This document shows positions 28,034-34,988 of a stretch of 64,000 nucleotides of DNA, piece by piece. The translations under genes and the position numbers were made by a program. Position 1 is the first letter of the stretch, and every line of letters begins with the position of its first letter. The notes under the pieces are model-generated. The model ran no database searches and was not told the DNA's origin. It saw nothing but the letters and a program-made list of their open reading frames with translations. Source of the DNA: Bacteroidales bacterium (lineage in GTDB: Bacteria > Bacteroidota > Bacteroidia > Bacteroidales > P3); NCBI GenBank assembly GCA_017960605.1, contig JAGCYV010000075.1:1-64000 (forward strand), written 5' to 3'.

Positions 28034-28414
28034 ATGAAGAAAAAAATCCACATTCTCCCCGTTATCCTGTTTTTCAGCCTCTTACCCATGACGCTTTTCT
28101 CCTCCTGCGACAAGGACACCAACAGCTATCTGGAGGTTTTGGTCATCAATGAAGGCAACCGTGCACCGGTTCCGGGTGTAAAAGTGGAACTTTATCAAAA
28201 CAATTGCGACCCCAGCGATCTCAACTATTCCATGGGCATCACCGATGCCAACGGTTCCTACTCCGCCAAATACAATGCACCGGCCATCATCAACATCAAA
28301 GCCTCGCTGGAGGTGGAGAACGACGGTGTGCGTATCGGCACCGGAAGCGCCCGTTTGATTGAAGGAGAGACCAAGACCGCCCAAGTGATTCTGAAGACAG
28401 AAGTCGAATACTAA
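28034..28414 (+). CDS. Small lipoprotein with carboxypeptidase-like beta-sandwich
   Basis: A 126-residue predicted lipoprotein. The start at 28034 gives a lipid-type signal peptide with lipobox LFSSC (Cys about residue 23) followed by DKDT. The mature part (LEVLVINEGNRAPVPGVKVE ... GITDANGSYSAKY) has the look of a transthyretin/carboxypeptidase-regulatory beta-sandwich, a fold often used for binding or spacing at the cell surface. It precedes the DUF4301 gene by 12 bp on the same strand. The specific role is unknown. Confidence 0.8.
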   Translation: MKKKIHILPVILFFSLLPMTLFSSCDKDTNSYLEVLVINEGNRAPVPGVKVELYQNNCDPSDLNYSMGITDANGSYSAKYNAPAIINIKASLEVENDGVRIGTGSARLIEGETKTAQVILKTEVEY

Positions 28415-28426
28415 CAATCAGAAACC

Positions 28427-29953
28427 ATGATTTTTAATCCCACTTCTGATGACTTGACCCAACTCGCCGAGTTGGGTCTTTCTGTTGAACAGGTACAAGC
28501 CCAGATTGACCATTTTAAGGAAGGATTTCCCAAGACCCGCCTCGACGCCCCTGCTACACCCGACAACGGTGGCATCCGGGTGCTGGACGACAAAGAGATT
28601 GTCCGCTATGAGAAACTCTATCGCACCCTCGGCCAAGGGCAACGCCTTCTGAAGTTCGTCCCCGCCTCCGGTGCGGCAACCCGCATGTTCAAAAGCCTCT
28701 ACGAATTCTCAGCCAACTATTTCGGTGTGGCCGGCAACTTCGCAAAGGAGTTTCCCGAAGTGCAAGAATTCCTGGAGAACATCCACTCGTTCGCTTTCTT
28801 CAACGACCTGAAAGCATGCATGATGGCTTCCGATTTGGACATTGAAGACTACTTGCAGCGCGGCGACTACAGTACCGTCATCAACTTCCTCTTGAAAGAG
28901 CAGTACCTCGGCTACGGCAGCCTGCCCAAAGCCCTGTTGAAATTCCACCGCTACGGCGAGGTGCAGCGCACCCCGCTTGAAGAGCACATCGTCGAGGGTG
29001 CACTCTACGCCCGCAACAACGACGGATCTGTCCATCTGCACTTTACCATCTCCCCCGAACATCGCGATGGCTTCCGTCGCAAGATTGCCGAAGTGAAGCA
29101 GTACTACGAAAGCACTTTCGACATCAAACTGAAGATAAGTTTCTCTGAACAAAAGCACTACACCGACATCATCGCTGTCGATGAGCAGAACCAACCCCTC
29201 CGCGATGAGAACGGCCGTCTCATCTTTCGTCCCGGCGGACACGGCGCCCTCATCGAGAACCTCAACGAGCAGCGTGCCGACCTCATCTTCATCAAAAACA
29301 TCGACAATGTGGTGCCCGACTGGATGAAGCACACCACCGTGATTTACAAGCAAGTACTTGCCGGACTACTGCTAGACCTCAAGCAGAAGACCTTCGACAT
29401 GCTGCGCCTGCTCGACAGTCACCCCGACGACAAGACGCTACACAAGATCGCCCGCTTCGCCAAAGAGGAGCTGGATATCATGGTACCAGAGGGTTACACC
29501 GCCCAAACGCTCCACTCACTTCTCAACCGACCCATGCGCATCTGCGGTATGGTAAAGAACCTCGGAGAGCCCGGGGGCGGCCCGTTCTATACTATTGATA
29601 CCAAAGGCCGTAGGAGCCTTCAGATTGTCGAGTCGGCCCAAATCAACCGCAAGGATCCCGAGCAGGACAAACTCTTCCAGGCTTCAACCCATTTCAACCC
29701 CGTCGATTTGGTGTGCAGCACCCGCAACTATCGTGGCCGCTATTTTGACCTGCGCCAGTATGTCGATCCCATGACTGGATTCATCAGCAAAAAGAGCAAA
29801 GGTGCCATCACATTGAAATCCCAGGAGTTACCCGGATTGTGGAACGGAGCCATGGCCGACTGGATCACCCTCTTCATCGAGGTGCCCGTGGCCACCTTCA
29901 ACCCCGTCAAGACCGTTAACGATCTGCTTCGGAAGGAGCACCGCGAAGGATAA
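28427..29953 (+). CDS. DUF4301 family protein
   Basis: A 508-residue cytoplasmic protein of a family known mainly from Bacteroidota. Residues 73-91 (RLLKFVPASGAATRMFKSL) look like the nucleotide-binding loop of sugar nucleotidyltransferases, and further family-like stretches are RLIFRPGGHGALIENLNE and MVKNLGEPGGGPFYTIDTKG. On this basis a nucleotidyltransferase-like fold is plausible, but no reaction is known to me. No signal peptide or membrane segment. It follows the small lipoprotein gene and its last 38 bp overlap the 3' end of the opposite-strand lipoprotein gene. Confidence 0.85.
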   Translation: MIFNPTSDDLTQLAELGLSVEQVQAQIDHFKEGFPKTRLDAPATPDNGGIRVLDDKEIVRYEKLYRTLGQGQRLLKFVPASGAATRMFKSLYEFSANYFGVAGNFAKEFPEVQEFLENIHSFAFFNDLKACMMASDLDIEDYLQRGDYSTVINFLLKEQYLGYGSLPKALLKFHRYGEVQRTPLEEHIVEGALYARNNDGSVHLHFTISPEHRDGFRRKIAEVKQYYESTFDIKLKISFSEQKHYTDIIAVDEQNQPLRDENGRLIFRPGGHGALIENLNEQRADLIFIKNIDNVVPDWMKHTTVIYKQVLAGLLLDLKQKTFDMLRLLDSHPDDKTLHKIARFAKEELDIMVPEGYTAQTLHSLLNRPMRICGMVKNLGEPGGGPFYTIDTKGRRSLQIVESAQINRKDPEQDKLFQASTHFNPVDLVCSTRNYRGRYFDLRQYVDPMTGFISKKSKGAITLKSQELPGLWNGAMADWITLFIEVPVATFNPVKTVNDLLRKEHREG

Positions 29954-30878
29954 GCCACACGGCGCCAGCCAACAGCAGCAACGTCAGGACACAGGCCCAC
30001 CAGTTGATGGTACGGCCTGTTTCTTCTATCGAATAGTCGCCAACCAGCAGACGCTCGGTACTGACGAGATGCTCTTCCATGCGTCCATCAGGCAGGACGA
30101 CACGCCACAGCACCCGTGTATTAAGATTCCAATGATCTACAGCCCAGTGCAATGCATCAAATCCGACATCGTTGATTTTATTGATAAACTCCAGTTCCGG
30201 AATCTTTGTAGCCACATTCCCAATCGATTTGAATTCATTCGGCTGGTCAGCAAGGGCAAGGGTTAGCAATGTGTCGTGGTATTGATTCAACAAAGCCTTC
30301 TGTGTGCTGTCGCAACAGGCAGCGTAAGCCTCCATCTCTTTTTCAAACAGGCAGTGGCTCCACCACTTCATATACTTGGTATTCAGTTTGTCCAACAACG
30401 CATACATATCGGAGCCGTTCCAGTCGGCCGGCAACTCGAGGGGGCGGAACATTAGCTGTTGTTCCTCATCCGTAAGATACTGGCTTATAGGTATCGGCAA
30501 GCTGTCGATGTCGGGAAACACAGCGGTGTAACGGTAACGGGTGGTGAACCAGCGGAAGCTTTTGCTCACAGTTACCTGCGGCCGCAGCATGCGCATCAGG
30601 CTGTCGTCCACGATGGTCCATTCCCCGCGTGCAAGTGCATGCGAGAACATGTATTTCATGGTGTCGCATTCGGTACGGAAGTCAAAAGCCAGAGGTCTCT
30701 CAAGGGCATTGCACTGCCAGCCTCCATAAAGTGTGTGGCTGAGCGAAGAGGTGTCAGCGGCGAAAACCATACGGGTGCCATTGAGGCTACGCTCCACATG
30801 GTCGGTGACCACATAATGGGTGGCGCAGGAATAAAACAACACTGCAGCCAACATAAAAAACAAGACATTACGTTTCAT
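29916..30878 (-). CDS. Lipoprotein with C-terminal membrane helix in a sigma-factor operon
   Basis: A 320-residue protein I do not recognise. It has a lipid-type signal peptide (lipobox LFYSC, Cys near 18), a periplasmic domain of about 260 residues, then a single hydrophobic segment (WWACVLTLLLLAGAVWLIL, about 291-309) and a short basic-acidic tail. Having both a lipid anchor and a C-terminal helix is unusual. It overlaps the putative anti-sigma gene by 4 bp (ATGA) and is third in the operon, so it may be a sensor input or a target of the sigma factor. Its 3' end overlaps DUF4301 by 38 bp tail to tail. Confidence 0.75.
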   Translation of the reverse strand: MKRNVLFFMLAAVLFYSCATHYVVTDHVERSLNGTRMVFAADTSSLSHTLYGGWQCNALERPLAFDFRTECDTMKYMFSHALARGEWTIVDDSLMRMLRPQVTVSKSFRWFTTRYRYTAVFPDIDSLPIPISQYLTDEEQQLMFRPLELPADWNGSDMYALLDKLNTKYMKWWSHCLFEKEMEAYAACCDSTQKALLNQYHDTLLTLALADQPNEFKSIGNVATKIPELEFINKINDVGFDALHWAVDHWNLNTRVLWRVVLPDGRMEEHLVSTERLLVGDYSIEETGRTINWWACVLTLLLLAGAVWLILRGAPSEADR

Positions 30879-31189
30879 AACAAGGTATATATTTGACGGT
30901 TATAGATCGAGTGGCGATAACCGGCCAACGGCGCCGGCACATCGTTGCGAGGGGTGTCGATGGTTCGGCTGACGCGTTCGGCAAGGGTCAACGACCGAGC
31001 CGGGGTCGGTTGGGGCAAGAACAACATCGAAGCGCCTCCAAGAACCAACACAACCAACATAGATGCAACGACTTGTCTCTGTCGGCGACGGCGTGTCACC
31101 TCATGACGGACTCCTTGCAGGATTGCGTTGGAGTCCGGCACATCGACCGGAAGATGCTGCACCTTTGCTATCAATTCATTGTACTCCAT
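30875..31189 (-). CDS. Putative anti-sigma factor (single-helix membrane protein)
   Basis: A 104-residue protein with a short N-terminal cytoplasmic part (1-37, ending in the basic run RRRRQRQ), one membrane helix (about 39-58) and about 46 residues outside the membrane. It lacks a recognisable zinc-finger anti-sigma motif. The call rests on position: it overlaps the ECF sigma gene upstream by 14 bp and the lipoprotein gene downstream by 4 bp. Small single-pass proteins cotranscribed with ECF sigma factors commonly hold them at the membrane. If this is wrong it is simply a small membrane protein of unknown role. Confidence 0.6.
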   Translation of the reverse strand: MEYNELIAKVQHLPVDVPDSNAILQGVRHEVTRRRRQRQVVASMLVVLVLGGASMLFLPQPTPARSLTLAERVSRTIDTPRNDVPAPLAGYRHSIYNRQIYTLL

Positions 31190-31712
31190 ATTGCTTCAAT
31201 TTTTCTTTCACGGTGTTGCGGGCGGCCCATAGATTGGCTTTGACCTGCTCGAGGCTCATGCCCGTGGTCGCAGAAGTCTCTTCGGCGCTGAAACCATCCA
31301 ATTCACGCAACTGATACACAACCCGTTGCCTGGGCGGCAACTGGACGGTGACCCGTTGCAAGAGCATAAGCAGTTCGTCGGCTTCCATCCGGTTGACATC
31401 CACGCCGTCGGTCGGCAAGGCCTCCACCGCCTCGCGATGACGGCGACGGCGACGAAGTTCATCATAACAGCGTCTGACACAGATGGTATAAAGCCAGGTG
31501 CGGACTGTATAACGCGGATGATAACGGCGAACCCGTGTCCAAAGGCGGATGAACGTCTCCTGCACTGCGTCATCGGCCGCCATCCGATCCAGCAACAGAC
31601 TGACAGACAGTCGGTAAAGCGGTTCCCGGTAACGTTCGACCAGTTCCCTGAAAGCGGCCTCGCTGCCAGCCTTCAGCTGTCGCATCAGTTCTATGTCCGT
31701 GGTAGCATTCAC
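31176..31712 (-). CDS. ECF-type RNA polymerase sigma factor
   Basis: A 178-residue sigma-70 family protein. Region 2 is visible as AADDAVQETFIRLWTRVRRY with the following RTWLYTICVRRCYDELRR, and region 4 as LPPRQRVVYQLRELDGFSAE with the helix-turn-helix TGMSLEQVKANLWAARNTVK. There is no region 1 or 3, as expected for group 4. It heads a three-gene operon with a putative anti-sigma factor and a lipoprotein, under a housekeeping-type promoter. I saw no second promoter that would suggest autoregulation. Confidence 0.95.
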   Translation of the reverse strand: MNATTDIELMRQLKAGSEAAFRELVERYREPLYRLSVSLLLDRMAADDAVQETFIRLWTRVRRYHPRYTVRTWLYTICVRRCYDELRRRRRHREAVEALPTDGVDVNRMEADELLMLLQRVTVQLPPRQRVVYQLRELDGFSAEETSATTGMSLEQVKANLWAARNTVKEKLKQYGVQ

Positions 31713-31756
31713 GCTTATAATACGTTCCGCACACTGAAAAGTAAAATCCGGCAGTG

Positions 31757-31786
31757 CAAAAATACTAAATAATTACCAAATGACAA
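31757..31786 (-). promoter_or_regulatory. Promoter of the ECF sigma operon
   Basis: On the minus strand TTG (31784-31786), a 19-bp spacer and TATTTTTG (31757-31764), 44 bp before the start codon. Confidence 0.75.
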
Positions 31787-31805
31787 GGTATCCTGTCCGC
31801 CACAC

Positions 31806-31882
31806 CACCGTTTCTGCACCGTCACACCTCCGTCTGCGGACGGAGGTGAAACGGAGTTGAGACGGAGGTGAGACGGAGTTGT
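31806..31882. repeat. 11-bp tandem array B with inverted halves (seven units)
   Basis: Seven 11-bp units. The first three carry CACCGTC / CTCCGTC and the last four the complementary GACGGAGGTGA type, so the array can fold back on itself around 31838. The unit sequence is the same family as arrays E and G. It lies between the divergent sigma operon and lemA. Confidence 0.9.
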
Positions 31883-31976
31883 CGGGGAACCACTCCCAGC
31901 CATCAATAATTCATTCCGCAATACAATAAGAAAACAAAAACAACGTTAAGGAGACCAAACAACAAAAAATCAAACC

Positions 31977-32573
31977 ATGAAGAAAACAGGAATCATTGTA
32001 GCCATCGTGGCCGTTGTTGCCGTCATTGCACTCTGGGGCATTGGCGTGAACAACAAGCTTGTCACCGCCGACGAGAATGTGCAAAAGGCTTGGAGCCAGG
32101 TAGAAAACGTCTATAAACGCCGCATGGATCTCATTCCGCAGCTGGTGGCCACCGTACAGGGCGCCGCCGACTTCGAGAAGAGCACCCTCACCGAAGTGAC
32201 CAACGCCCGCGCCGGCGTGGAGAACACCAAAGTCGATCCCTCACAGCTCAGCGAAGAGCAAATCAAAGCCTACCAAAAGGCTCAGGACCAGCTGGGCAAG
32301 GCTGTGGCCAACACCATCAAGGTGACCGTGGAGCGCTACCCCGAACTGACCGCCACAGCGGGCTTCCGTGACCTGCAGGTGCAGCTCGAAGGCACCGAGA
32401 ACCGCATCACCGTGGAGCGCGGCAAATTCAACGAGGCCGTACAGGGCTACAACACCATGCTGCGCCGCTTCCCGAACAGCATCATTGCCGGCATCGCCGG
32501 TTTCCAGAAGAAAGGCTACTTCACCGCTCCCGAAGAGGCCAGCGAGCCCGTGAAGGTGGAGTTCAACTTCTAA
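31977..32573 (+). CDS. LemA family protein
   Basis: A 198-residue protein with an N-terminal membrane helix (about 5-24) and a helical periplasmic or surface domain. The family signature NKLVTADENVQKAWSQVENV followed by YKRRMDLIPQLVATVQG is plain, as is the C-terminal YNTMLRRFPNSIIAGIAGF. LemA proteins are of uncertain function. The pairing with a TPM-domain gene 13 bp downstream is common across bacteria and suggests a membrane-associated complex. GGAG-containing AAGGAG lies near 31947, 24 bp before the ATG, too distant to be decisive. Confidence 0.93.
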   Translation: MKKTGIIVAIVAVVAVIALWGIGVNNKLVTADENVQKAWSQVENVYKRRMDLIPQLVATVQGAADFEKSTLTEVTNARAGVENTKVDPSQLSEEQIKAYQKAQDQLGKAVANTIKVTVERYPELTATAGFRDLQVQLEGTENRITVERGKFNEAVQGYNTMLRRFPNSIIAGIAGFQKKGYFTAPEEASEPVKVEFNF

Positions 32574-32586
32574 GGAGTAACGGTAA

Positions 32587-33366
32587 ATGCTTCGGACTGC
32601 CAAACATATTGTCATACTGTTGACATGGGTGCTAGTTTCCAGTGCCATCTGCGCGCAGTGGCTGCCTGAAAAGACCAACCGGCTGGTAAACGACTACTCG
32701 GGCATCCTGACCGAAAGCCAACGCAACACACTGGAGCAAAGACTGGTAGCCTTCAACGACTCGACCTCGAACCAGATTCTCGTCGTCATCACCCCCACCC
32801 TCGGCGGCGACGACGAGAACGCTGTAGCCCAACGTATTGGACAAACCTGGGGCGTGGGGCAGCAGGAATTCGACAACGGTGTAGTTATCCTGATTAAATC
32901 CAAGATCCCGGACGAGGACTGGGGAGCGGTGGCCATCAGCACCGGCTACGGGGTTGAAGGAGCCTTGCCCGACCTCTTCTGCAAGCGCATCATCGACGAC
33001 CACATGCTCTCGCCCCTCGGCGATGGCGACTACTACCGTGCGCTGACCGCAGCCCTCGACATCATCGAGCCCGTGCTGGCCGGCGAATACAGCTACGCGC
33101 AGTACCGCAAGGACGAACGCCGCAAGGGGCTGATAGCCCTCGGTGTGTTCGTGTTGTTCATCGTGGTAGTTATCGTCGTGTTAGGCATTTACGTCAAGAA
33201 GCACCCCGACTCATGGAACCACACGGGCAGCAACCTCGGCGGAAGCGGAGGGGCCTTCATCGGAGGCTTTTCCTCCGGCCGTTCCGGAGGAGGGTTCTCC
33301 GGCGGCGGATTCGGAGGCTTCGGAGGCGGCAGTTTCGGTGGCGGAGGAGCCTCGGGACGCTTCTGA
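32587..33366 (+). CDS. TPM domain membrane protein (YgcG-like)
   Basis: A 259-residue exported protein. A signal peptide (ends SAICAQ) is followed by a TPM domain (about 30-170; LVNDYSGILTESQRNTLEQR, and DNGVVILIKS). One membrane helix follows (about 180-202) and then a Gly/Ser/Phe-rich tail (GGFSGGGFGGFGGGSFGGGG), typical of this family. TPM domains are linked to membrane repair or photosystem-related phosphatase activity in other organisms, but the bacterial role is unsettled. It forms an operon with lemA. Confidence 0.92.
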   Translation: MLRTAKHIVILLTWVLVSSAICAQWLPEKTNRLVNDYSGILTESQRNTLEQRLVAFNDSTSNQILVVITPTLGGDDENAVAQRIGQTWGVGQQEFDNGVVILIKSKIPDEDWGAVAISTGYGVEGALPDLFCKRIIDDHMLSPLGDGDYYRALTAALDIIEPVLAGEYSYAQYRKDERRKGLIALGVFVLFIVVVIVVLGIYVKKHPDSWNHTGSNLGGSGGAFIGGFSSGRSGGGFSGGGFGGFGGGSFGGGGASGRF

Positions 33367-33374
33367 ATCGGGAC

Positions 33375-33395
33375 GTCAAAAGTTGAAAGTTGAAA
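33375..33395. repeat. 7-bp tandem array downstream of the TPM gene (three units)
   Basis: GTCAAAA, GTTGAAA, GTTGAAA in a row, between the TPM stop codon and the promoter of the small basic gene. Confidence 0.8.
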
Positions 33396-33400
33396 TTTTA

Positions 33401-33432
33401 TTTGGCCAGTTGAAAAATTGTTAGTATCTTTG
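33401..33432 (+). promoter_or_regulatory. Promoter of the small basic protein gene
   Basis: TTTG (33401-33404), a 20-bp spacer and TATCTTTG (33425-33432) fit the consensus closely; a leader of about 70 bp follows. Confidence 0.85.
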
Positions 33433-33507
33433 CCGAGCGTTTGTGATGGGGAGAATAGCCGTTACAAACTGACACACAGGAATATAAACAATAAAATAGT
33501 ATAAACC

Positions 33508-33651
33508 ATGGGTATCAATGCTAACAAAAAGGTGAAGAGAAGAAAGGTCCGCATCAACGGTAACAAGAACTCCACCAACAACTGGGGTATCACCGCCGCT
33601 GGCTGGAATGCTGTGCACAAAGCCATCATCAACGCCCCTGAGGCCGAGTAA
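33508..33651 (+). CDS. 47-residue highly basic small protein
   Basis: ATG at 33508 to TAA at 33649-33651 encodes 47 residues. The first 22 are strongly basic (MGINANKKVKRRKVRINGNK), followed by a less charged part with two Trp (NNWGITAAGWNAVHKAI). The strong promoter, an untranslated leader of about 70 nt and a good terminator show a dedicated transcript, so I believe the gene is real although short. The charge pattern suggests binding to nucleic acid, perhaps ribosome-associated; this is inference and I do not recognise a family. The long leader leaves room for regulation. Confidence 0.7.
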   Translation: MGINANKKVKRRKVRINGNKNSTNNWGITAAGWNAVHKAIINAPEAE

Positions 33652-33700
33652 GGAACGAGTTTCATCGAGGACTAAACACTTCACTCAAAACAAAGACACG

Positions 33701-33724
33701 AAGGCCGATATGTCGGCCTTTTTT
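33701..33724 (+). terminator. Terminator of the small basic protein gene
   Basis: AAGGCCGA and TCGGCCTT (8 bp, 4-nt loop) run straight into further T. The NUDIX ATG is only 6 bp beyond. Confidence 0.85.
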
Positions 33725-33729
33725 CATAT

Positions 33730-34284
33730 ATGAAACAGACCACCCTCTGCTACATCGACAACGGCGACAGCTACCTGATGCTGCACCGCGTGAAAAAAGA
33801 GCACGACGCCAGCCACGGGAAATGGATTGGCGTGGGCGGCAAGTGCGAGGCCGACGAGAGCCCCGACGAGTGCATGCTGCGCGAGGTAAAAGAGGAAACG
33901 GGCGTGGAGATTACACACTGGCAATACCGTGGTATCGTGACTTTTATCTCCGACACCTGGCCCAACGAATACATGCACCTCTTCACCGCCACCGAGTGGC
34001 ACGGAGAGCCCGACATGAGCATCGACGACGAGGGCACGCTGGCCTGGATACCGAAATCAGTGATCAGTGACCAGTGCTCTGTGGCCAGTGGCCAGAGAGC
34101 CATGCAGGACGACAACTGCTCACTAAACACCAAACACTTAACACCGAGCCCCCTCCCCCTCTGGGAGGGCGACAAAATATTCCTGCGCCTGCTGCTGGAT
34201 GCACATCAACCCTTTTTCTCTCTCAAGCTTGTCTATGAGCAAGATAAGATGACCTCTGCCACCCTCAACGGCATCCGTCTATAA
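33730..34284 (+). CDS. NUDIX hydrolase with in-frame repeat insertion
   Basis: A 184-residue NUDIX protein, likely an 8-oxo-dGTP-type pyrophosphatase. The NUDIX box is complete (GGKCEADESPDECMLREV then KEETGVE, about 36-60), with WIGVGGK just before. After GTLAWIPKS (about 108) about 33 residues are encoded by two heptamer arrays and the low-complexity stretch between and after them; the family-typical LWEGDKIFLRLLL then resumes. The frame is intact throughout. The insert lies in a surface loop before the last helix, so the enzyme may still work. The gene starts right after a terminator, so how it is transcribed is unclear. Confidence 0.88.
   Translation: MKQTTLCYIDNGDSYLMLHRVKKEHDASHGKWIGVGGKCEADESPDECMLREVKEETGVEITHWQYRGIVTFISDTWPNEYMHLFTATEWHGEPDMSIDDEGTLAWIPKSVISDQCSVASGQRAMQDDNCSLNTKHLTPSPLPLWEGDKIFLRLLLDAHQPFFSLKLVYEQDKMTSATLNGIRL
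34058..34099. repeat. 7-bp tandem array in the NUDIX gene, part 1 (six units)
   Basis: Six heptamers of the form CAGTGAC / CAGTGGC in the NUDIX reading frame, residues about 110-123. Confidence 0.9.
34121..34148. repeat. 7-bp tandem array in the NUDIX gene, part 2 (four units)
   Basis: CACTAAA, CACCAAA, CACTTAA, CACCGAG follow each other, 21 bp after the first array and still in frame. The unit differs from part 1 but resembles the array in recO. Confidence 0.9.
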
Positions 34285-34295
34285 AGATACCTCAG

Positions 34296-34434
34296 GTATG
34301 ACTAAAGTATGATTCAAGTATGACTAAAGAAACACTTGGGCATGGTGAAGGTGTGACAGGGTAATGACTTAGTACTTTCTATATAGTCATTACTAGGTCA
34401 ATACTAGGTCAATACTAGGTCAATACTAGGTCAT
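34296..34434. repeat. 11-bp tandem array C
   Basis: Three clear units of the GTATGACTAAA type (34296-34328), a degenerate middle with the same spacing, then four near-identical TACTAGGTCAA units (34391-34434). Confidence 0.85.
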
Positions 34435-34495
34435 AACGGATTCAAGGCTCATTGTCAGGATATTACCGGGATAGAACTATCAATAGCTATATACT

Positions 34496-34608
34496 ATGAA
34501 AAAATCTTGAAAGGTCTGTTTGCCGTAATGGCTGTGGCCTTAAGTGTTCGCGACGAAGAGTTCTCATCGAAATTTCTCTTTGGTCACAAAGAAGCGAGAA
34601 TGCTTTAA
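34496..34608 (+). pseudogene. Frameshifted short secreted-peptide gene (remnant)
   Basis: ATG at 34496 is followed by six A and a stop after four codons. With one more A the frame would read a textbook signal peptide (MKKILKGLFAVMAVALSV) and continue to a TAA at 34606, 36 residues in all. A strong stem-loop follows. This could be a decayed gene, a slipping poly-A switch or a sequencing error. No homologue recognised. Confidence 0.4.
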
Positions 34609-34618
34609 TAACAACGCG

Positions 34619-34661
34619 AAAGAAGAAGGTGTCCCAAATGTTTGGGGCATCTTCTTCTTTG
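34619..34661 (+). terminator. Long stem-loop, probable terminator
   Basis: Twenty paired positions (34619-34638 with 34641-34660, two G-T pairs, 2-nt gap between arms). The 3' arm is U-rich (CTTCTTCTTT). It follows the frameshifted peptide gene. Confidence 0.6.
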
Positions 34662-34695
34662 TACAAAAAATTAACGCATACATTGTTTTGGAACG

Positions 34696-34860
34696 TTGGG
34701 AGTAGCCTTAGGGGTACCTAGGGAGTAGTTTGGGTGAAGGTAGGGAAAACCCTTACCTGTATAGGGTTAATATAGAGTTGATATAGGGTTGTTCTTATGT
34801 TAGACCTTAGCTGAAGCTTAATTAGAAGATAGTTAGAGAGTAATTTGACTTTAGTTAGAC
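34696..34860. repeat. 11-bp tandem array D (15 degenerate units)
   Basis: Fifteen consecutive 11-bp units without a phase break. The units drift from TTGGGAGTAGC through TAGGGTTAATA to TTTAGTTAGAC, with TAG at a near-constant position. The array ends 17 bp before the -33 region of the helicase promoter. Confidence 0.8.
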
Positions 34861-34877
34861 AGGTGGTGGGAAAACAT

Positions 34878-34911
34878 TTTGGAGGGCATTGGGATTTATT
34901 TCTTATCTTTG
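34878..34911 (+). promoter_or_regulatory. Promoter of the helicase-exonuclease gene
   Basis: TTTG (34878-34881) and TATCTTTG (34904-34911), spacer 22 bp, slightly long. The ATG is 77 bp downstream. Confidence 0.6.
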
Positions 34912-34988
34912 CATCAACGATTACGACGTCAATCCATTAACAATCATCTGCATTGTATTATAATGCAGAATATTACAGAAAGAAAACG

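Larger units (their letters stand above)
34285..34988. other. Long intergenic region with two 11-bp arrays and a gene remnant
   Basis: About 700 bp with no intact gene. In order: an 11-bp array (34296-34434, with a 7-bp phase break near 34384), a frameshifted short secreted-peptide frame (34496-34608), a 20-bp stem-loop (34619-34660), a second 11-bp array of 15 units (34696-34860) and the promoter of the helicase gene. Confidence 0.8.
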
